Position numbers and translations under genes: made by a program
Part shown: positions 12,175 through 21,526 of the stretch, in pieces
Numbering within the stretch: position 1 is the stretch's first letter
Layout: each line of letters begins with the position of its first letter
Assembly: GCF_900116605.1 (NCBI RefSeq)
Contig: NZ_FPBC01000007.1
Span: forward strand, 186,001 to 250,000
Reading direction: 5' to 3'
Origin: Pseudomonas marincola
GTDB lineage: Bacteria; Pseudomonadota; Gammaproteobacteria; Pseudomonadales; Pseudomonadaceae
Length of the DNA stretch: 64,000 nt
Notes under the pieces: generated by a model
What the model was told of the DNA's origin: nothing
Databases searched by the model: none
Seen by the model: only the letters and a program-made list of their open reading frames with translations

Positions 12175-12725
12175 GCCCGTTAGCCCGGCTTACGGCCGAA
12201 TCGCCCCAAAACTTGTGTCGTACATGGAGGATGGATAAACCGTAGGTTAATCCGTCATGGCGGCCATCGGCCGCCGCGTTGCGGTCTGTGGTCGGATGGT
12301 TGATGGCCCAGCGTGGGTTATGTTGCGGGGCGTGAATCGCTCGATGGATAGCCACCTTCGGTGGCTATCCATCCTCCGTCATGTGTATGGCTTGCGATCG
12401 TGTCGCCACAAAATTCATATCGTACATCGGCCGCCGCGTTGCGATTTGTGGTCGGATGATTGATGGCCCGGCGTGGGTTATGTTGCGGGGCGTGAATCGC
12501 TCGACGGATTGCCACCTTCGGTGGCTATCCATCCTCCATTATGTGTACGGCTTGCGACCGTGTCGCCACAAAATTCATGTCGTACATCGGCTGCCGCGTT
12601 GCGATTTATGGTCGGACGTTTGATGGCCCGGCGTGGGTTGTGTTGCGGGGCATAAATCGTATGACGGATTGCCACCTTTGGTGGCTATCCATCCTCCGCA
12701 TCGTCCGGTTAAACCTAAACCTTCC
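12175..12725. repeat. 551-bp intergenic stretch with a 160-bp tandem repeat (2.7 copies)
   Basis: No gene is seen here. Unit starts at 12265, 12425 and 12585 are exactly 160 bp apart, the last unit breaking off near 12700. The first unit is preceded by a family head GGAGGATGGATAA at 12226. Each unit holds a hairpin around TTC whose arms read GATAGCCACC/GGTGGCTATC, and each ends CCATCCTCC. In unit 1 the stem is 14 bp and perfect; units 2 and 3 carry a mismatch. Copies have diverged by scattered point changes. Short reading frames through the array merely follow the 160-bp period and are not genes. The array ends about 25 bp from the stop of the minus-strand VOC gene. Confidence 0.9.
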
Positions 12726-13151
12726 TTATTTGGCAAACATCTGCGAGATGTCTTTGAACGCCTTGAATTCGAGGGCGTTTCCGCATGGGTCAAACAAGAA
12801 CATTGTGGCCTGCTCGCCCACTTGCCCTTTGAACCGTACATACGGCTCGATCACGAAGCGGGTTTTCAATGACTGCAGGCGCTCAGCCAACGCTTCCCAA
12901 TCTTCCCACGCCAGCACCACGCCGAAGTGCGGCACCGGCACATCGTGGCCGTCTACGGCGTTGCTGTGGGCTTCGGCTTGATGAGGCATTTGTGGCGCCT
13001 GGTGAATTACCAATTGGTGGCCGAAGAAATCAAAGTCGACCCAATGATCACTGCTGCGGCCTTCGTCGCAACCAAATACCTGGCCGTAAAAGTGCCGTGC
13101 GGCGGCGAGGTCGTGGACGGGAATAGCCAAATGGAAAGGCGCGAGTGCCAT
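12726..13151 (-). CDS. VOC/glyoxalase-fold protein
   Basis: A 141-aa protein of the vicinal-oxygen-chelate superfamily. The N-terminus [23 protein letters not shown] is the classic first beta-alpha-beta module with a metal-ligand His, and the C-terminal module ends [15 protein letters not shown] with the usual Glu ligand. Members include glyoxalases, dioxygenases and resistance proteins, so the reaction is unknown. It is divergent from a LysR-type regulator gene 111 bp away, which probably controls it. Confidence 0.85.
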   Translation of the reverse strand: MALAPFHLAIPVHDLAAARHFYGQVFGCDEGRSSDHWVDFDFFGHQLVIHQAPQMPHQAEAHSNAVDGHDVPVPHFGVVLAWEDWEALAERLQSLKTRFVIEPYVRFKGQVGEQATMFLFDPCGNALEFKAFKDISQMFAK

Positions 13152-13262
13152 TGTTTGAATCCTCGGATGATCAGCGGTTAACTGATTCTATTAGCTATAA
13201 AATTGATTAAAAGCGAATATTCTTGCTACCAAGCACAAATAAAATTGATCAATGAGACTGCC

Positions 13263-14132
13263 ATGCTGCGCGAGCTGAAAACCTTTGTGATGGTCGTCCG
13301 TCACGGCACATTTGCGGCCGCCGGGCGCCATGTCGGGCTTACTCAGTCGGCTGTCAGTGCGCAAATGCGCACGCTGGAGCAAACCCTCGGTGTGCGCTTG
13401 TTTGATCGCAGCGGGCGTACCGCGCAGCTCAATGCTGCTGGTCGGCATGCGCTGCCTTTGGCCGAGCAAATGCTCGCGCTGGCGGCGCAAATGGCCCTCC
13501 CCGGCTCGCTGGCCGAATGGCAAGGTGAACTGAAGATCGGCGCCATCGCGACCGTGCAAACCAGTTGGCTGCCCGAGGCGCTGCCGCGCTTTAAGGCGTT
13601 GGCGCCCAAGGTTGAGCTGCAACTGGTGCCCGGCGTTTCTTTGCAGTTGCTGAGCCAGATAGACGCCGGTGAGCTGGATCTGGCACTGATGATCAAACCG
13701 CCCTTCGCGCTGCCCAAGGAGCTTGAGGTCATCAGCCTGGCGCATGAGCGCTTTGTGTTGATCGCCCCGCAGGATGTCGCGGGCGATGATCCATTGCAGT
13801 TACTCGCCCGCGAGCCTTTTGTGCGTTACGACCGGCGCTCGTTTGGTGGCCGGTTAGTGAGCGATTTCTTGCGCGAGCAGCGAATTGAAGTACAGGAGGC
13901 GCTGGAGCTGGATGAGCTGGAAGCTATTGTGCGTATGGTTGAATGCGGGCTTGGCGTTTCGCTTATTCCCTATGCCGGGCTCTGGCTGCAACGCCCAACG
14001 CAACTGCGGGTTATCGAGTTGGGCGCTTTGGGTTTTCAGCGTGAACTGGTCGCCGTCATGCGTCGCGCCCAGCGTCAGCCTGCCGTGGAGTGCTTGCTTG
14101 GCTGTTTAACGGGCAAAACAAAGCCCGCATGA
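13263..14132 (+). CDS. LysR-family transcriptional regulator
   Basis: 289 aa from the ATG at 13263; an earlier in-frame ATG at 13203 lies in AT-rich promoter-like DNA. The winged helix is at residues 1-60 (FVMVVRHGTFAAAGRHVGLTQSAVSAQMRTLEQ), followed by a standard effector-binding domain. It is divergent from the VOC gene, the usual arrangement for a LysR regulator and its target. The ligand is not predictable. A two-way terminator separates it from metQ. Confidence 0.88.
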   Translation: MLRELKTFVMVVRHGTFAAAGRHVGLTQSAVSAQMRTLEQTLGVRLFDRSGRTAQLNAAGRHALPLAEQMLALAAQMALPGSLAEWQGELKIGAIATVQTSWLPEALPRFKALAPKVELQLVPGVSLQLLSQIDAGELDLALMIKPPFALPKELEVISLAHERFVLIAPQDVAGDDPLQLLAREPFVRYDRRSFGGRLVSDFLREQRIEVQEALELDELEAIVRMVECGLGVSLIPYAGLWLQRPTQLRVIELGALGFQRELVAVMRRAQRQPAVECLLGCLTGKTKPA

Positions 14133-14141
14133 AGCGGGCTT
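14121..14141. terminator. Bidirectional terminator between the LysR gene and metQ
   Basis: AAGCCCGC (14121-14128) pairs with GCGGGCTT (14134-14141), with an A-rich flank on the left and a short T flank on the right, between two converging genes. The stem begins inside the last codons of the LysR gene. Confidence 0.7.
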
Positions 14142-14169
14142 GTCGGGTAAAGCAATTAGCGCTGAATGA

Positions 14170-14949
14170 TCAGAACGCCGGAACCACTGCGCCCTGGTAC
14201 TTCTCAAGGATGAATGCCTTGGTTTCAGGGCTGGTCAACGCTTTGGCCAGCTTCTGCATGGCGGCGCTGTCTTTGTTGTCCGGGCGGGCAACCAGCACGT
14301 TGACGTATGGCGACTCGCTGCCTTCGATTACCAGTGCATCCTTGGTCGGGTTCAGCTTGGCTTCGAGTGCGTAGTTGGTGTTGATCAGGGCCAGATCGAC
14401 TTGAGTCAGAACGCGCGCCAGAGTGGCGGCTTCCAGTTCACGTACTTTGATCTTCTTCGGATTCTCGACGATGTCTTTCGGGGTCGCAGTGATGTTGCTG
14501 CTGTCCTTGAGCTTGATCACGCCGGCTTTTTGCAGCAGCAGCAGCGCGCGGCCACCGTTGGTTGCATCGTTCGGAATCACCACGTTGGCGCCTTGCGGCA
14601 GGTCAGCGAGGTCTTTGATGGTGCTGGAGTAAGCGCCGAACGGTTCTACGTGAACGCCAACAACGCTGACCAGATCAGCGCCACGGCTCTTGTTGAACTC
14701 GTCGAGGTACGGCTGGTGCTGGAAGAAGTTGGCGTCGATGCGCTTCTCGGCAACCTGAATGTTCGGTTGTACGTAGTCGGTGAAAACCTTCACTTGCAGG
14801 TCGACGCCTTCTTTGGCCAGCGTCGGCTTAACGAATTCGAGGATTTCGGCGTGCGGCACAGCAGTGGCTGCAACGGTCAGGGTTTCGGCTTGTGCGGCAA
14901 CAGCGGTGAAGGCTGCAGCGGCAGCAAAAGCGGTCAGCAGTTTTTTCAT
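14170..14949 (-). CDS. metQ: Methionine-binding periplasmic protein of a MetNIQ importer
   Basis: A 259-aa substrate-binding protein of the NlpA/MetQ family. The ATG at 14949 has an AGGAG site upstream; the signal peptide ends near AAQAE (residues 19-20). There is no lipobox cysteine, so it appears to be a free periplasmic protein rather than a lipoprotein. Family segments FTDYVQPN, DANFFQHQPYLDEF and IPNDATNGGRALLLLQ are present. It is the third gene of metN-metI-metQ, reading leftward. D- or L-methionine is the expected ligand. Confidence 0.92.
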   Translation of the reverse strand: MKKLLTAFAAAAAFTAVAAQAETLTVAATAVPHAEILEFVKPTLAKEGVDLQVKVFTDYVQPNIQVAEKRIDANFFQHQPYLDEFNKSRGADLVSVVGVHVEPFGAYSSTIKDLADLPQGANVVIPNDATNGGRALLLLQKAGVIKLKDSSNITATPKDIVENPKKIKVRELEAATLARVLTQVDLALINTNYALEAKLNPTKDALVIEGSESPYVNVLVARPDNKDSAAMQKLAKALTSPETKAFILEKYQGAVVPAF

Positions 14950-15046
14950 GTTCAACTCCTTGTGGGATGGGTTGGCGGGTGGCGCTGCCCAGCTGTTTAG
15001 CCTGGATCAGCGCCACCACTGCGGCTGTTGGCCGCTTGTTAGAATT

Positions 15047-15712
15047 TCATTTACGCGAGAAGTGGATCACCAGCTTGTCGCCGACGGTTTGCAGCACCTG
15101 CACCAGAATCAGCAGTAGCACCACGGTGACGATCATTACGTCCGGCTGATAGCGCTGATAACCGTAGCGCACAGCCAGGTCGCCCAAACCGCCGCCGCCA
15201 ATCAGGCCGGACATTGCGGTGTACGAAACCAGGGTGATGGCGGTAACGGTGATGGCGGCAAAAATCCCCGGCAGCGCTTCCGGCAGCAAGGCATTGATTA
15301 CGATCTGGCGCGTGGTTGCGCCCATCGCCTGCGTGGCTTCGATGATGCCGCGATCAACTTCGCGCAGCGCGGTCTCAACCAGGCGTGCGAAGAATGGCGT
15401 GGCGCCCACTACCAGCGGTGGAATCGCGCCGGCAACGCCCAGCGAGGTGCCGGTGACCATTACGGTGAGCGGGATCATCAAGATCAGCAGGATCACGAAT
15501 GGCACCGAGCGCAACACGTTAACCAGCAGCGATAGGAAGCCGTAAAAGGCTTTCTGTTCGAACATCTGCCGTGGGCTGGTGAGGAACAGCAGCACGCCCA
15601 GTGGCAAGCCGAGCACGATGGTAAACAGCAGCGAGCCGCCGAGCATGCTCAGCGTGTCGAGGGTGGCCTGCCAGATTTCCAGCCAGTCGACGTTAGGGAA
15701 CAGACTGGTCAT
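15047..15712 (-). CDS. metI: Methionine ABC transporter permease
   Basis: A 221-aa inner-membrane permease with five predicted helices. The EAA-type coupling region reads EATQAMGATTRQIVINALLPEALPG (residues about 135-160), typical of the MetI family. Its ATG overlaps the metN stop (TAATG arrangement), showing tight coupling, and metQ follows after a 97-bp gap. Confidence 0.94.
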   Translation of the reverse strand: MTSLFPNVDWLEIWQATLDTLSMLGGSLLFTIVLGLPLGVLLFLTSPRQMFEQKAFYGFLSLLVNVLRSVPFVILLILMIPLTVMVTGTSLGVAGAIPPLVVGATPFFARLVETALREVDRGIIEATQAMGATTRQIVINALLPEALPGIFAAITVTAITLVSYTAMSGLIGGGGLGDLAVRYGYQRYQPDVMIVTVVLLLILVQVLQTVGDKLVIHFSRK

Positions 15713-16719
15713 TAGCGCAGTACCTCCAGGTGAACATCTGCCGCTTTGAAACGCTCCAGTGCGGCCGCCAGATCACCGCCGGTGAGGGCCAGCGTCAGTT
15801 GGCCGTACGGGGTGTCTTTGATGCGATCAATGCGCCCCGCGAGAATGCTGTAGTCCACGCCGGTTTCGCGGGCAACGGTGCCCAGCAGCGGCGCATACGT
15901 GGCCTCGCCCTGGAATGTCAGGCGCAGAATGCAGCCCTGAACATGGGCAAAATCATCGCGCTGCTCGTTTTCGTCAATCTGCTCCGATTCCTGCACAAAG
16001 CGCTTGGTAGTCGGGTGTTGCGGGTGCAGGAACACATCGGCAACCGCGCCCTGCTCGACCACAATGCCGGCGTCCATCACTGCCACGCGGTCACACACAC
16101 GGCGGATAACATCCATCTCGTGGGTAATCAGCACGATAGTCAGGTTCAGTTCGCGGTTGATCTCGGCCAGCAACTGCAAGACCGACGCTGTGGTCTGTGG
16201 ATCAAGGGCGCTGGTCGCTTCGTCGCAGAGCAGGATTTTCGGGCGGGTAGCCAGCGCACGGGCGATGCCGACACGCTGCTTCTGGCCGCCGGAGAGCTGC
16301 GCCGGATACTTATCAGCGTGCTCGGTAAGGCCAACGCGATCCAGCAGTTCGCTGACGCGCTGGGCAATCTGGCTGCTCGACATTTCGCCGGCCAGTTGCA
16401 GGGGCATGGCGACGTTATTGGCGACGGTTTTCGACGACAGCAGGTTGAAGTGCTGGAAGATCATGCCGACTTGCTGGCGGAAGCGCCGCAAACCGTTGGC
16501 GTCGAGTGCGGTGACATCTTCACCGTCGATATCGATACGTCCGCCAGACGGCTCTTCAAGGCGGTTAATCAGGCGCATGAGGGTACTTTTCCCCGCGCCG
16601 GAATGGCCGATGATGCCGAACACCTGGCCGCGATCAATGTGCAGATCCGTTGGCTGTAACGCCGGAATCTCTTCGCCATTGACGCGATAGGCCTTATGAA
16701 CCTGTTGAAAATTGATCAC
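15712..16719 (-). CDS. metN: Methionine ABC transporter ATP-binding protein
   Basis: A 335-aa ATPase. Walker [10 protein letters not shown] (near residue 38), signature [15 protein letters not shown], and Walker [12 protein letters not shown] are intact. The last 80 residues form the NIL domain, which binds methionine and inhibits transport when cellular methionine is high. It heads the leftward metNIQ operon. A candidate promoter on the minus strand, TTGCGA at 16794-16799 and TAAACT at 16772-16777 with a 16-bp spacer, lies 53 bp upstream of the start. Confidence 0.95.
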   Translation of the reverse strand: MINFQQVHKAYRVNGEEIPALQPTDLHIDRGQVFGIIGHSGAGKSTLMRLINRLEEPSGGRIDIDGEDVTALDANGLRRFRQQVGMIFQHFNLLSSKTVANNVAMPLQLAGEMSSSQIAQRVSELLDRVGLTEHADKYPAQLSGGQKQRVGIARALATRPKILLCDEATSALDPQTTASVLQLLAEINRELNLTIVLITHEMDVIRRVCDRVAVMDAGIVVEQGAVADVFLHPQHPTTKRFVQESEQIDENEQRDDFAHVQGCILRLTFQGEATYAPLLGTVARETGVDYSILAGRIDRIKDTPYGQLTLALTGGDLAAALERFKAADVHLEVLR

Positions 16720-16946
16720 GCTTAAAACCTTTTGGGTTTGTCGAGCTGCCGGATAGGCACAAAAGCCGCTTAGTTTAACCGGCGCTGGTTAGGTCGCAAA
16801 AATCTTTGTAGACCTATGGTTATAGCTGGATTGCATTAAAAATGTGACTGACTGGCGCAGATTACTGCCTGCGATGATCAGCATAGACCTCAGATCACGC
16901 TGCCTGCAGCAGATTGCCTCGGCGCGCGACCTTTTGCCGTGTTGGT

Positions 16947-17738
16947 TTAACGGCCATTGCGCCGGGGCAACGCGAAGCTGAGCAAGAACAGCCCGGCGGC
17001 GCACACCACAATGGATGGCCCGGCCGGTGTGTCTTTGAACCACGACAGGCTGAGCCCGCCGCACACCGCGACAATCCCCAGCAGGCTGGCGCCAAAGGCC
17101 ATTTGCTCGGGTGTTCTGGCGTGGCGCTGGGCCGCGGCAGCCGGAATGATCAGCAGCGAGGTGATCAGCAATACGCCGACAATTTTCATTGCCACGGCAA
17201 TCACCACGGCAATCAACAGCATCAGGCTCAGGCGAATAGCCGCGACGGGCAGGCCTTCAACTTTGGCCAGTTCCTCGTGCACGGTGATGGCCAGCAATGG
17301 CCGCCACAAGATTGCCAGCAGAATCAGCACAATCGCGCTGCCGCCGAGTATCCAGGCGAGGTCGGTGGGGCCGACGGCGAGCAGATCGCCAAACAGGTAG
17401 GCCATCAAGTCTATGCGCACATCGCGCATGAAGCTCAGCACCACCAGACCCAGCGACAAGGTGCTGTGCGCGAGAATTCCCAGCAGCGTGTCGGAGGCCA
17501 GCGGCTGCCGGCTTTGCAGGGTGACCAGCAAGGCGGCCAGCAACAGGCAGCCAACGGTAACGGCGAAGGTCGGGCTCACGTCCAGCATCAGGCCCAGCGC
17601 CACGCCGAGCAACGCGGCGTGTGAGAGCGTGTCGCCAAAATAGGCCATGCGCCGCCACACCACGAACGAGCCCAGTGGGCCGGCAACTACTGCAAGCGCG
17701 AGACCTGCGAGCAAGGCGTTCACAAGAAAATCAGCCAT
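16947..17738 (-). CDS. znuB: Zinc ABC transporter permease
   Basis: A 263-aa inner-membrane permease of the ABC-3 metal-importer family with about eight hydrophobic helices. Family features include the [24 protein letters not shown] segment near residue 30. The ATG at 17738 is chosen because it begins inside the end of znuC (8-bp overlap) and leaves a proper hydrophobic N-terminus; an upstream in-frame start at 17762 would overlap more. It is the last gene of zur-znuC-znuB. A 207-bp gap follows before metN. Confidence 0.94.
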   Translation of the reverse strand: MADFLVNALLAGLALAVVAGPLGSFVVWRRMAYFGDTLSHAALLGVALGLMLDVSPTFAVTVGCLLLAALLVTLQSRQPLASDTLLGILAHSTLSLGLVVLSFMRDVRIDLMAYLFGDLLAVGPTDLAWILGGSAIVLILLAILWRPLLAITVHEELAKVEGLPVAAIRLSLMLLIAVVIAVAMKIVGVLLITSLLIIPAAAAQRHARTPEQMAFGASLLGIVAVCGGLSLSWFKDTPAGPSIVVCAAGLFLLSFALPRRNGR

Positions 17739-18504
17739 GCTTGCAATCCGGCCCGTGTACATGAGGTGAGTTGGTGACTACAGCGCCGTGCAGATCATGC
17801 GCGTGGTCGTGATGGTGGTGATAAATCGCCAGGCTGCGGGCATCCTGACCAAACAGTTCGACGAACGCCGGATCACCGCTGACCTGCGCCGGGTGGCCGG
17901 AGCAGCAGACGTGGCGATTGAGGCAGACCACCTGATCGGTGGTACTCATGACCAGATGCAGGTCGTGGGACACCATCAGCACGCCGCAATTGTGGCGGTC
18001 GCGCAGTTTGGTAATCAGCCGGTAAAGTTCGGCCTGACCGGCAACATCAACGCCTTGTACCGGCTCGTCGAGTACCAGCAATTCGGGTTTGCGCAGCAGG
18101 GCGCGGGCCAGCAGCACGCGCTGCAACTCGCCGCCCGAAACCGTCTGCAGCGGGCTCTCCAGAACGTGTTCGGCGCCCACTTCACTGAGTGCAGCCAGTG
18201 CGCTGGCGCGATCGACCCCTGGCACCAAGCGCAGGAACCGCAGCACATTGAGCGGCAGTGTGGCGTCTACGTGCAGCTTTTGCGGCATGTAGCCCACGCG
18301 CAATTTGGGTTTGCGCCACACCTCGCCACTGTCGGCTTTGAGCAGGCCCAATACCGCGCGTACCAAGGTGGTTTTACCGGCGCCGTTGGGGCCGATAAGC
18401 GTGACGATTTCGCCGCGCTTAACGCTCAGCTGAACATTTTGCAGCACCGGTTGGTCGGCAAAGTTGACGGTAATGCCGTCCAGGCGAATCAGAGCCTCGC
18501 TCAT
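17731..18504 (-). CDS. znuC: Zinc ABC transporter ATP-binding protein
   Basis: A 257-aa ATPase for zinc uptake: Walker [10 protein letters not shown] (near residue 40), signature [15 protein letters not shown], and Walker [13 protein letters not shown]. The C-terminus is histidine-rich (an HHHHDHAHD stretch and [10 protein letters not shown]), which fits a zinc-handling ATPase. The ATG at 18504 overlaps the end of zur by four bases. A much longer in-frame extension upstream overlaps zur and lacks family similarity. Confidence 0.95.
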   Translation of the reverse strand: MSEALIRLDGITVNFADQPVLQNVQLSVKRGEIVTLIGPNGAGKTTLVRAVLGLLKADSGEVWRKPKLRVGYMPQKLHVDATLPLNVLRFLRLVPGVDRASALAALSEVGAEHVLESPLQTVSGGELQRVLLARALLRKPELLVLDEPVQGVDVAGQAELYRLITKLRDRHNCGVLMVSHDLHLVMSTTDQVVCLNRHVCCSGHPAQVSGDPAFVELFGQDARSLAIYHHHHDHAHDLHGAVVTNSPHVHGPDCKHG

Positions 18505-18986
18505 GCCGACTCCTGGCAGCCAGCACACAGTCCAACCACTTCGACGGTCTGGCTTTCGACGGTGAAGCCGACGGTCTGGGCGCACTGGATAATCGCGTCG
18601 CTGATGGCGGCCTGCTCAAGTTCGATGGCGGCGTGGCACGTCCGGCAGATCAGGAACTGGCCCTGATGCGCAAGCTCCGGCTGGTTGCAGCCGACAAAGG
18701 CGTTGAGCGAGGCAATGCGGTGCACGAGGCCGTTTTCAAGAAGAAAATCCAGCGCCCGGTAAACTGTCGGCGGCGCGGCGCGGCGACCGTCTTCTTCGCT
18801 CAGCACCGCGAGAATGTCGTAAGCGCCCAACGGCTTGTGGCTCTGCCAGACCAGTTCAAGCACGCGCTTGCGCAGCGTGGTCAGGCGCAAACCCTGACGC
18901 GCACAAATGCTTTCTGCTTCTGCCAGCGCGTGGCTGACGCAGTGCGAGTGGTCGTGAGGCCTTGAGGCGAGCGGTGTCTGAGTCAT
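18501..18986 (-). CDS. zur: Zinc uptake regulator Zur (Fur family)
   Basis: A 161-aa Fur-family repressor. The winged helix covers about residues 25-95 with [11 protein letters not shown] as recognition helix. Two CxxC pairs (C114/C117 and C154/C157) would form the structural zinc site, and the N-terminus carries HDHSHC. When zinc is bound it represses zinc-import genes. It leads the zur-znuC-znuB operon and is divergent from znuA, with a Zur-type box in between. Confidence 0.95.
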   Translation of the reverse strand: MTQTPLASRPHDHSHCVSHALAEAESICARQGLRLTTLRKRVLELVWQSHKPLGAYDILAVLSEEDGRRAAPPTVYRALDFLLENGLVHRIASLNAFVGCNQPELAHQGQFLICRTCHAAIELEQAAISDAIIQCAQTVGFTVESQTVEVVGLCAGCQESA

Positions 18987-19010
18987 GAGCGGCGACGTTT
19001 TGCAAAAGAG

Positions 19011-19027
19011 ACGTTATGATATTACAT
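19011..19027. promoter_or_regulatory. Zur box between zur and znuA
   Basis: The core GTTATGATATTACAT resembles the gammaproteobacterial Zur consensus built on TGTTATA-N-TATAACA. It sits 25 bp from the zur start and 25-40 bp before the plausible znuA starts, able to control both directions. Confidence 0.65.
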
Positions 19028-19051
19028 CTTCTCTCCAATTGGGTGTTTCCT

Positions 19052-20011
19052 GTGCTGCGTATTTTTGCCGCTGGCGCGTTATCTCTGGCGACTCTACTGG
19101 GCAGTGCGCTGGCACGCGCTGATGTGCAGTTGCTGACCAGTATCAAACCTCTCCAGTTAATTGCTGCTGCGGTGCAGGACGGCGTCGGCACGCCTGACGT
19201 TTTGCTGCCGCCCGGCGCTACGCCGCATCAGTACGCGTTGCGGCCCTCGGATATTCGCCGGGTCGGCAATGCCGATCTGTTTTATTGGGTCGGCCCTGAG
19301 CTTGAGACCTTCTTGCCGCGCGTACTGGCCGATCGCAAATTACCCAGCGTTGCGGTGAAAGACTTGCCGGGTATGCAGTTGCGCTATTTTGGCGAAGGTG
19401 AAGAGGCAGCGCATGCGCACGAAGACGAACATGCCCACGCGCATGAGCACGAGCACGAGCACGAGCATCACGACCATGATCATCGTCCCGGCAGCCTTGA
19501 TGCTCATCTGTGGTTATTACCGGCCAACGCTGAGGTGATTGCAGCGCGCATGGCGGCTGATCTGACGGCGCTGGACCCGGCCAATGGCGATAAATATGCC
19601 GCGAATCTGCAGGCCTTTAAGGCTTCGGTCGAAGCGTTGGATGTGACCCTGCGCGGCCAGATCGAGCCGATCAAGCACGCGCCCTACTTCGTGTTCCATG
19701 AAGGCTACGACTATTTCGAGGCTGCATACGGGATTAAGCATGCCGGCGTGTTCAGCGCGTTGAGCGAAGTTCAGCCGGGCGCACGACACGTCGCCGCCAT
19801 GCGCAAGCAACTTGAGCAGGCGGGACCGACGTGCGTGTTTACCGAGCCGCCGCTGCGCCCTCGCCTTGCCGACACCCTGACTGAAGGTTTGCCGGTCAAG
19901 GTGATGGAACTGGACCCGATGGGTAACGGTTTGGCAGCTAATGCGCAGGGCTATACGACCTTGCTCGCCAATCTGGGCAAGAATCTCAGCGGTTGCCTTG
20001 GCGGCTTGTGA
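19052..20011 (+). CDS. znuA: Periplasmic zinc-binding protein of the ZnuABC importer
   Basis: 319 aa if the GTG at 19052 is the start; GTG 19043 is an alternative, and an in-frame ATG at 19016 lies inside the Zur box and so is unlikely. The signal peptide ends near SALARA. Between the two lobes is a loop of alternating His, Glu and Asp (about residues 121-144), the hallmark of ZnuA, thought to gather zinc. Conserved metal ligands are seen in PPGATPHQYALRP, DAHLWL and FHEGYDYF. No strong ribosome-binding site marks the start. Confidence 0.93.
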   Translation: MLRIFAAGALSLATLLGSALARADVQLLTSIKPLQLIAAAVQDGVGTPDVLLPPGATPHQYALRPSDIRRVGNADLFYWVGPELETFLPRVLADRKLPSVAVKDLPGMQLRYFGEGEEAAHAHEDEHAHAHEHEHEHEHHDHDHRPGSLDAHLWLLPANAEVIAARMAADLTALDPANGDKYAANLQAFKASVEALDVTLRGQIEPIKHAPYFVFHEGYDYFEAAYGIKHAGVFSALSEVQPGARHVAAMRKQLEQAGPTCVFTEPPLRPRLADTLTEGLPVKVMELDPMGNGLAANAQGYTTLLANLGKNLSGCLGGL

Positions 20012-20021
20012 GTGCAGCGCC

Positions 20022-20057
20022 CGATCAGTGCTGCCACGGCTTGCGCAGCACTGATCG
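20022..20057. terminator. Hairpin between convergent znuA and thrB
   Basis: CGATCAGTGCTG (20022-20033) pairs perfectly over 12 bp with CAGCACTGATCG (20046-20057). It lies between two converging genes but has no obvious T-run on either side. Confidence 0.5.
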
Positions 20058-20077
20058 AGCAGCTTCAGGCGTGCGGT

Positions 20078-21028
20078 TTAAAGCGCCATTGGCAGCGGCA
20101 AGTGCACTTGCTGGCGCTGCTCCAGACGGTGCAAGAACTCTGCAGGGTCGTGAATCAGCACTTCCTGTCCGGCATGCGACTCGGCGGCAATGAAGCGTGA
20201 CAGCCAGAAACGCAGGCAGGCCACGCGCAGCATCGCTGGCCACAACTCGGCTTCGCGGGGGGTGAATGAGCGCTGCGCTGCATAAGCCGCCAGCAATGCC
20301 CGGGCACGCGGCGCATTGAGCTGGCCGTCGGCATCGGAGCACCAGTCGTTCAGGGTGATCGCCAAGTCATACAGCATCGGCCCCGAGCAGGCGTTGTAGA
20401 AGTCGATAACGCCGGTCAGGTGATTGCCGTCGAACAGCACATTGTCGCGGAACAGATCGGCGTGCAAGTTGGCGCGCGGCAGATCAAGAATGCTCGGTTT
20501 CAGCTCGGCGATCTCAGCCAGTGCCGCCTGTACCATCGGCTGTTGGCTGTCGGGCAGGTTCAACGCCAGCCCCGGCCCTTCGAGCAGCATCCAGTCGAGA
20601 CCGCGGTCACTCTTGCGCTCTATAATCGCGTCACGGGTTGCCAGGTGAATGCGTGCGAGCAGCGCACCCACTTCCTGACAGTGATGCGCATTGGCGTCGC
20701 GCACATGCTTGCCGCTCAAGCGCGGCTGCAGCAGCGCAGGTTTTTCGCAGAGGCGCCGCAAGGCATCGCCACTTTCAGTGCGCAGTGCATATGGCACCGG
20801 CAGGCCTGCGTTATGCAGCACATCAAGAAGTTCGATAAAGAACGGCAAGTCATCACTTGGGCCGCGCTCGATCAGGGTCAGGACAAACTCGCCCTGCTCC
20901 ATGCTGATAAAGAAGTTGCTGTTCTCACTGCCAGCGGCAATGCCCTGGAAGTCGCGCAGCTGCCCCAGCCGATAAGGTTCAAGGAACGTCTCAAGCTCGG
21001 GGCGTTGCACAGGGGTAAAAACCGACAT
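20078..21028 (-). CDS. thrB: Homoserine kinase (aminoglycoside-phosphotransferase fold)
   Basis: A 316-aa kinase phosphorylating homoserine in threonine synthesis. It is the ThrB2-type enzyme of pseudomonads, with a choline/APH kinase fold rather than the GHMP fold of E. coli ThrB. Visible motifs are GSENSNFFI (nucleotide loop, near residue 33), the catalytic loop LHADLFRDNVLF, and the metal-binding GVIDFYNA segment. It follows the DUF2782 gene by 12 bp on the same strand and converges with znuA. Confidence 0.92.
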   Translation of the reverse strand: MSVFTPVQRPELETFLEPYRLGQLRDFQGIAAGSENSNFFISMEQGEFVLTLIERGPSDDLPFFIELLDVLHNAGLPVPYALRTESGDALRRLCEKPALLQPRLSGKHVRDANAHHCQEVGALLARIHLATRDAIIERKSDRGLDWMLLEGPGLALNLPDSQQPMVQAALAEIAELKPSILDLPRANLHADLFRDNVLFDGNHLTGVIDFYNACSGPMLYDLAITLNDWCSDADGQLNAPRARALLAAYAAQRSFTPREAELWPAMLRVACLRFWLSRFIAAESHAGQEVLIHDPAEFLHRLEQRQQVHLPLPMAL

Positions 21029-21040
21029 GTCAGGCGTGCC

Positions 21041-21325
21041 TTACCATTCGAAAATTTTCCATGCCGGGATCAGCATGTCCGGGTCATCTGAACGGACGAA
21101 ATTGCCATCGCTGCCGTCAGAACGCACGAGGAAATAGGGTGGGCCGTTCTTCGGGGTGATTTTGATCGCATAGAGAAAACCGTTTACCCGATATTCGGAA
21201 ACGGTACGGTCACCTTCCTGGCGAATGGTGACATCCGGCTCGCCCGACACCGGTTCTTCGGCGTGAGCTGAGAGTGCGGCAGTGGCGAGTAAACCAGCAA
21301 GCAAAAGGCGATTTATTGTGCGCAT
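21041..21325 (-). CDS. DUF2782 family exported small protein
   Basis: A 94-aa protein with a signal peptide (residues 1-22, ending near LSAHA). The family is small, of unknown function, and usually found beside polA and thrB, as here. The start has an AAGG site. It is divergent from polA and probably co-transcribed with thrB. Confidence 0.85.
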   Translation of the reverse strand: MRTINRLLLAGLLATAALSAHAEEPVSGEPDVTIRQEGDRTVSEYRVNGFLYAIKITPKNGPPYFLVRSDGSDGNFVRSDDPDMLIPAWKIFEW

Positions 21326-21526
21326 GGTAACCTTGCTCTTTTGTCGTCAACGATAAGGCTATTCTAACAGGCTATTGGCAAACTACTGAGGGCCAGACGC
21401 GCTTAATGCGCAGGTACATGAGGGCAAATTCATGACCTGTAGCAATTTAGCGGGTGATTGTCCGCCTCAGTTGTCTGCCGCGCCCTGTTGGTGAATCTGC
21501 CTCCGTCGCAAAGGTTGAATCTGCTC

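Noticed and set aside
12257..12981. Several overlapping short frames in the 12.3-12.9 kb region
   Set aside because: They repeat every 160 bp with the tandem array and have no independent coding evidence.
12175..14170. Chromosome rearrangement junction between the trp block and the metNIQ block
   Set aside because: The two blocks are far apart in the P. aeruginosa PAO1 numbering I remember, but the order here agrees with P. putida-type genomes, so it is probably the common arrangement.
21458..21526. Longer N-terminus for DNA polymerase I
   Set aside because: The extra 23 residues do not fit the family, and the ATG at 21527 gives the canonical start.
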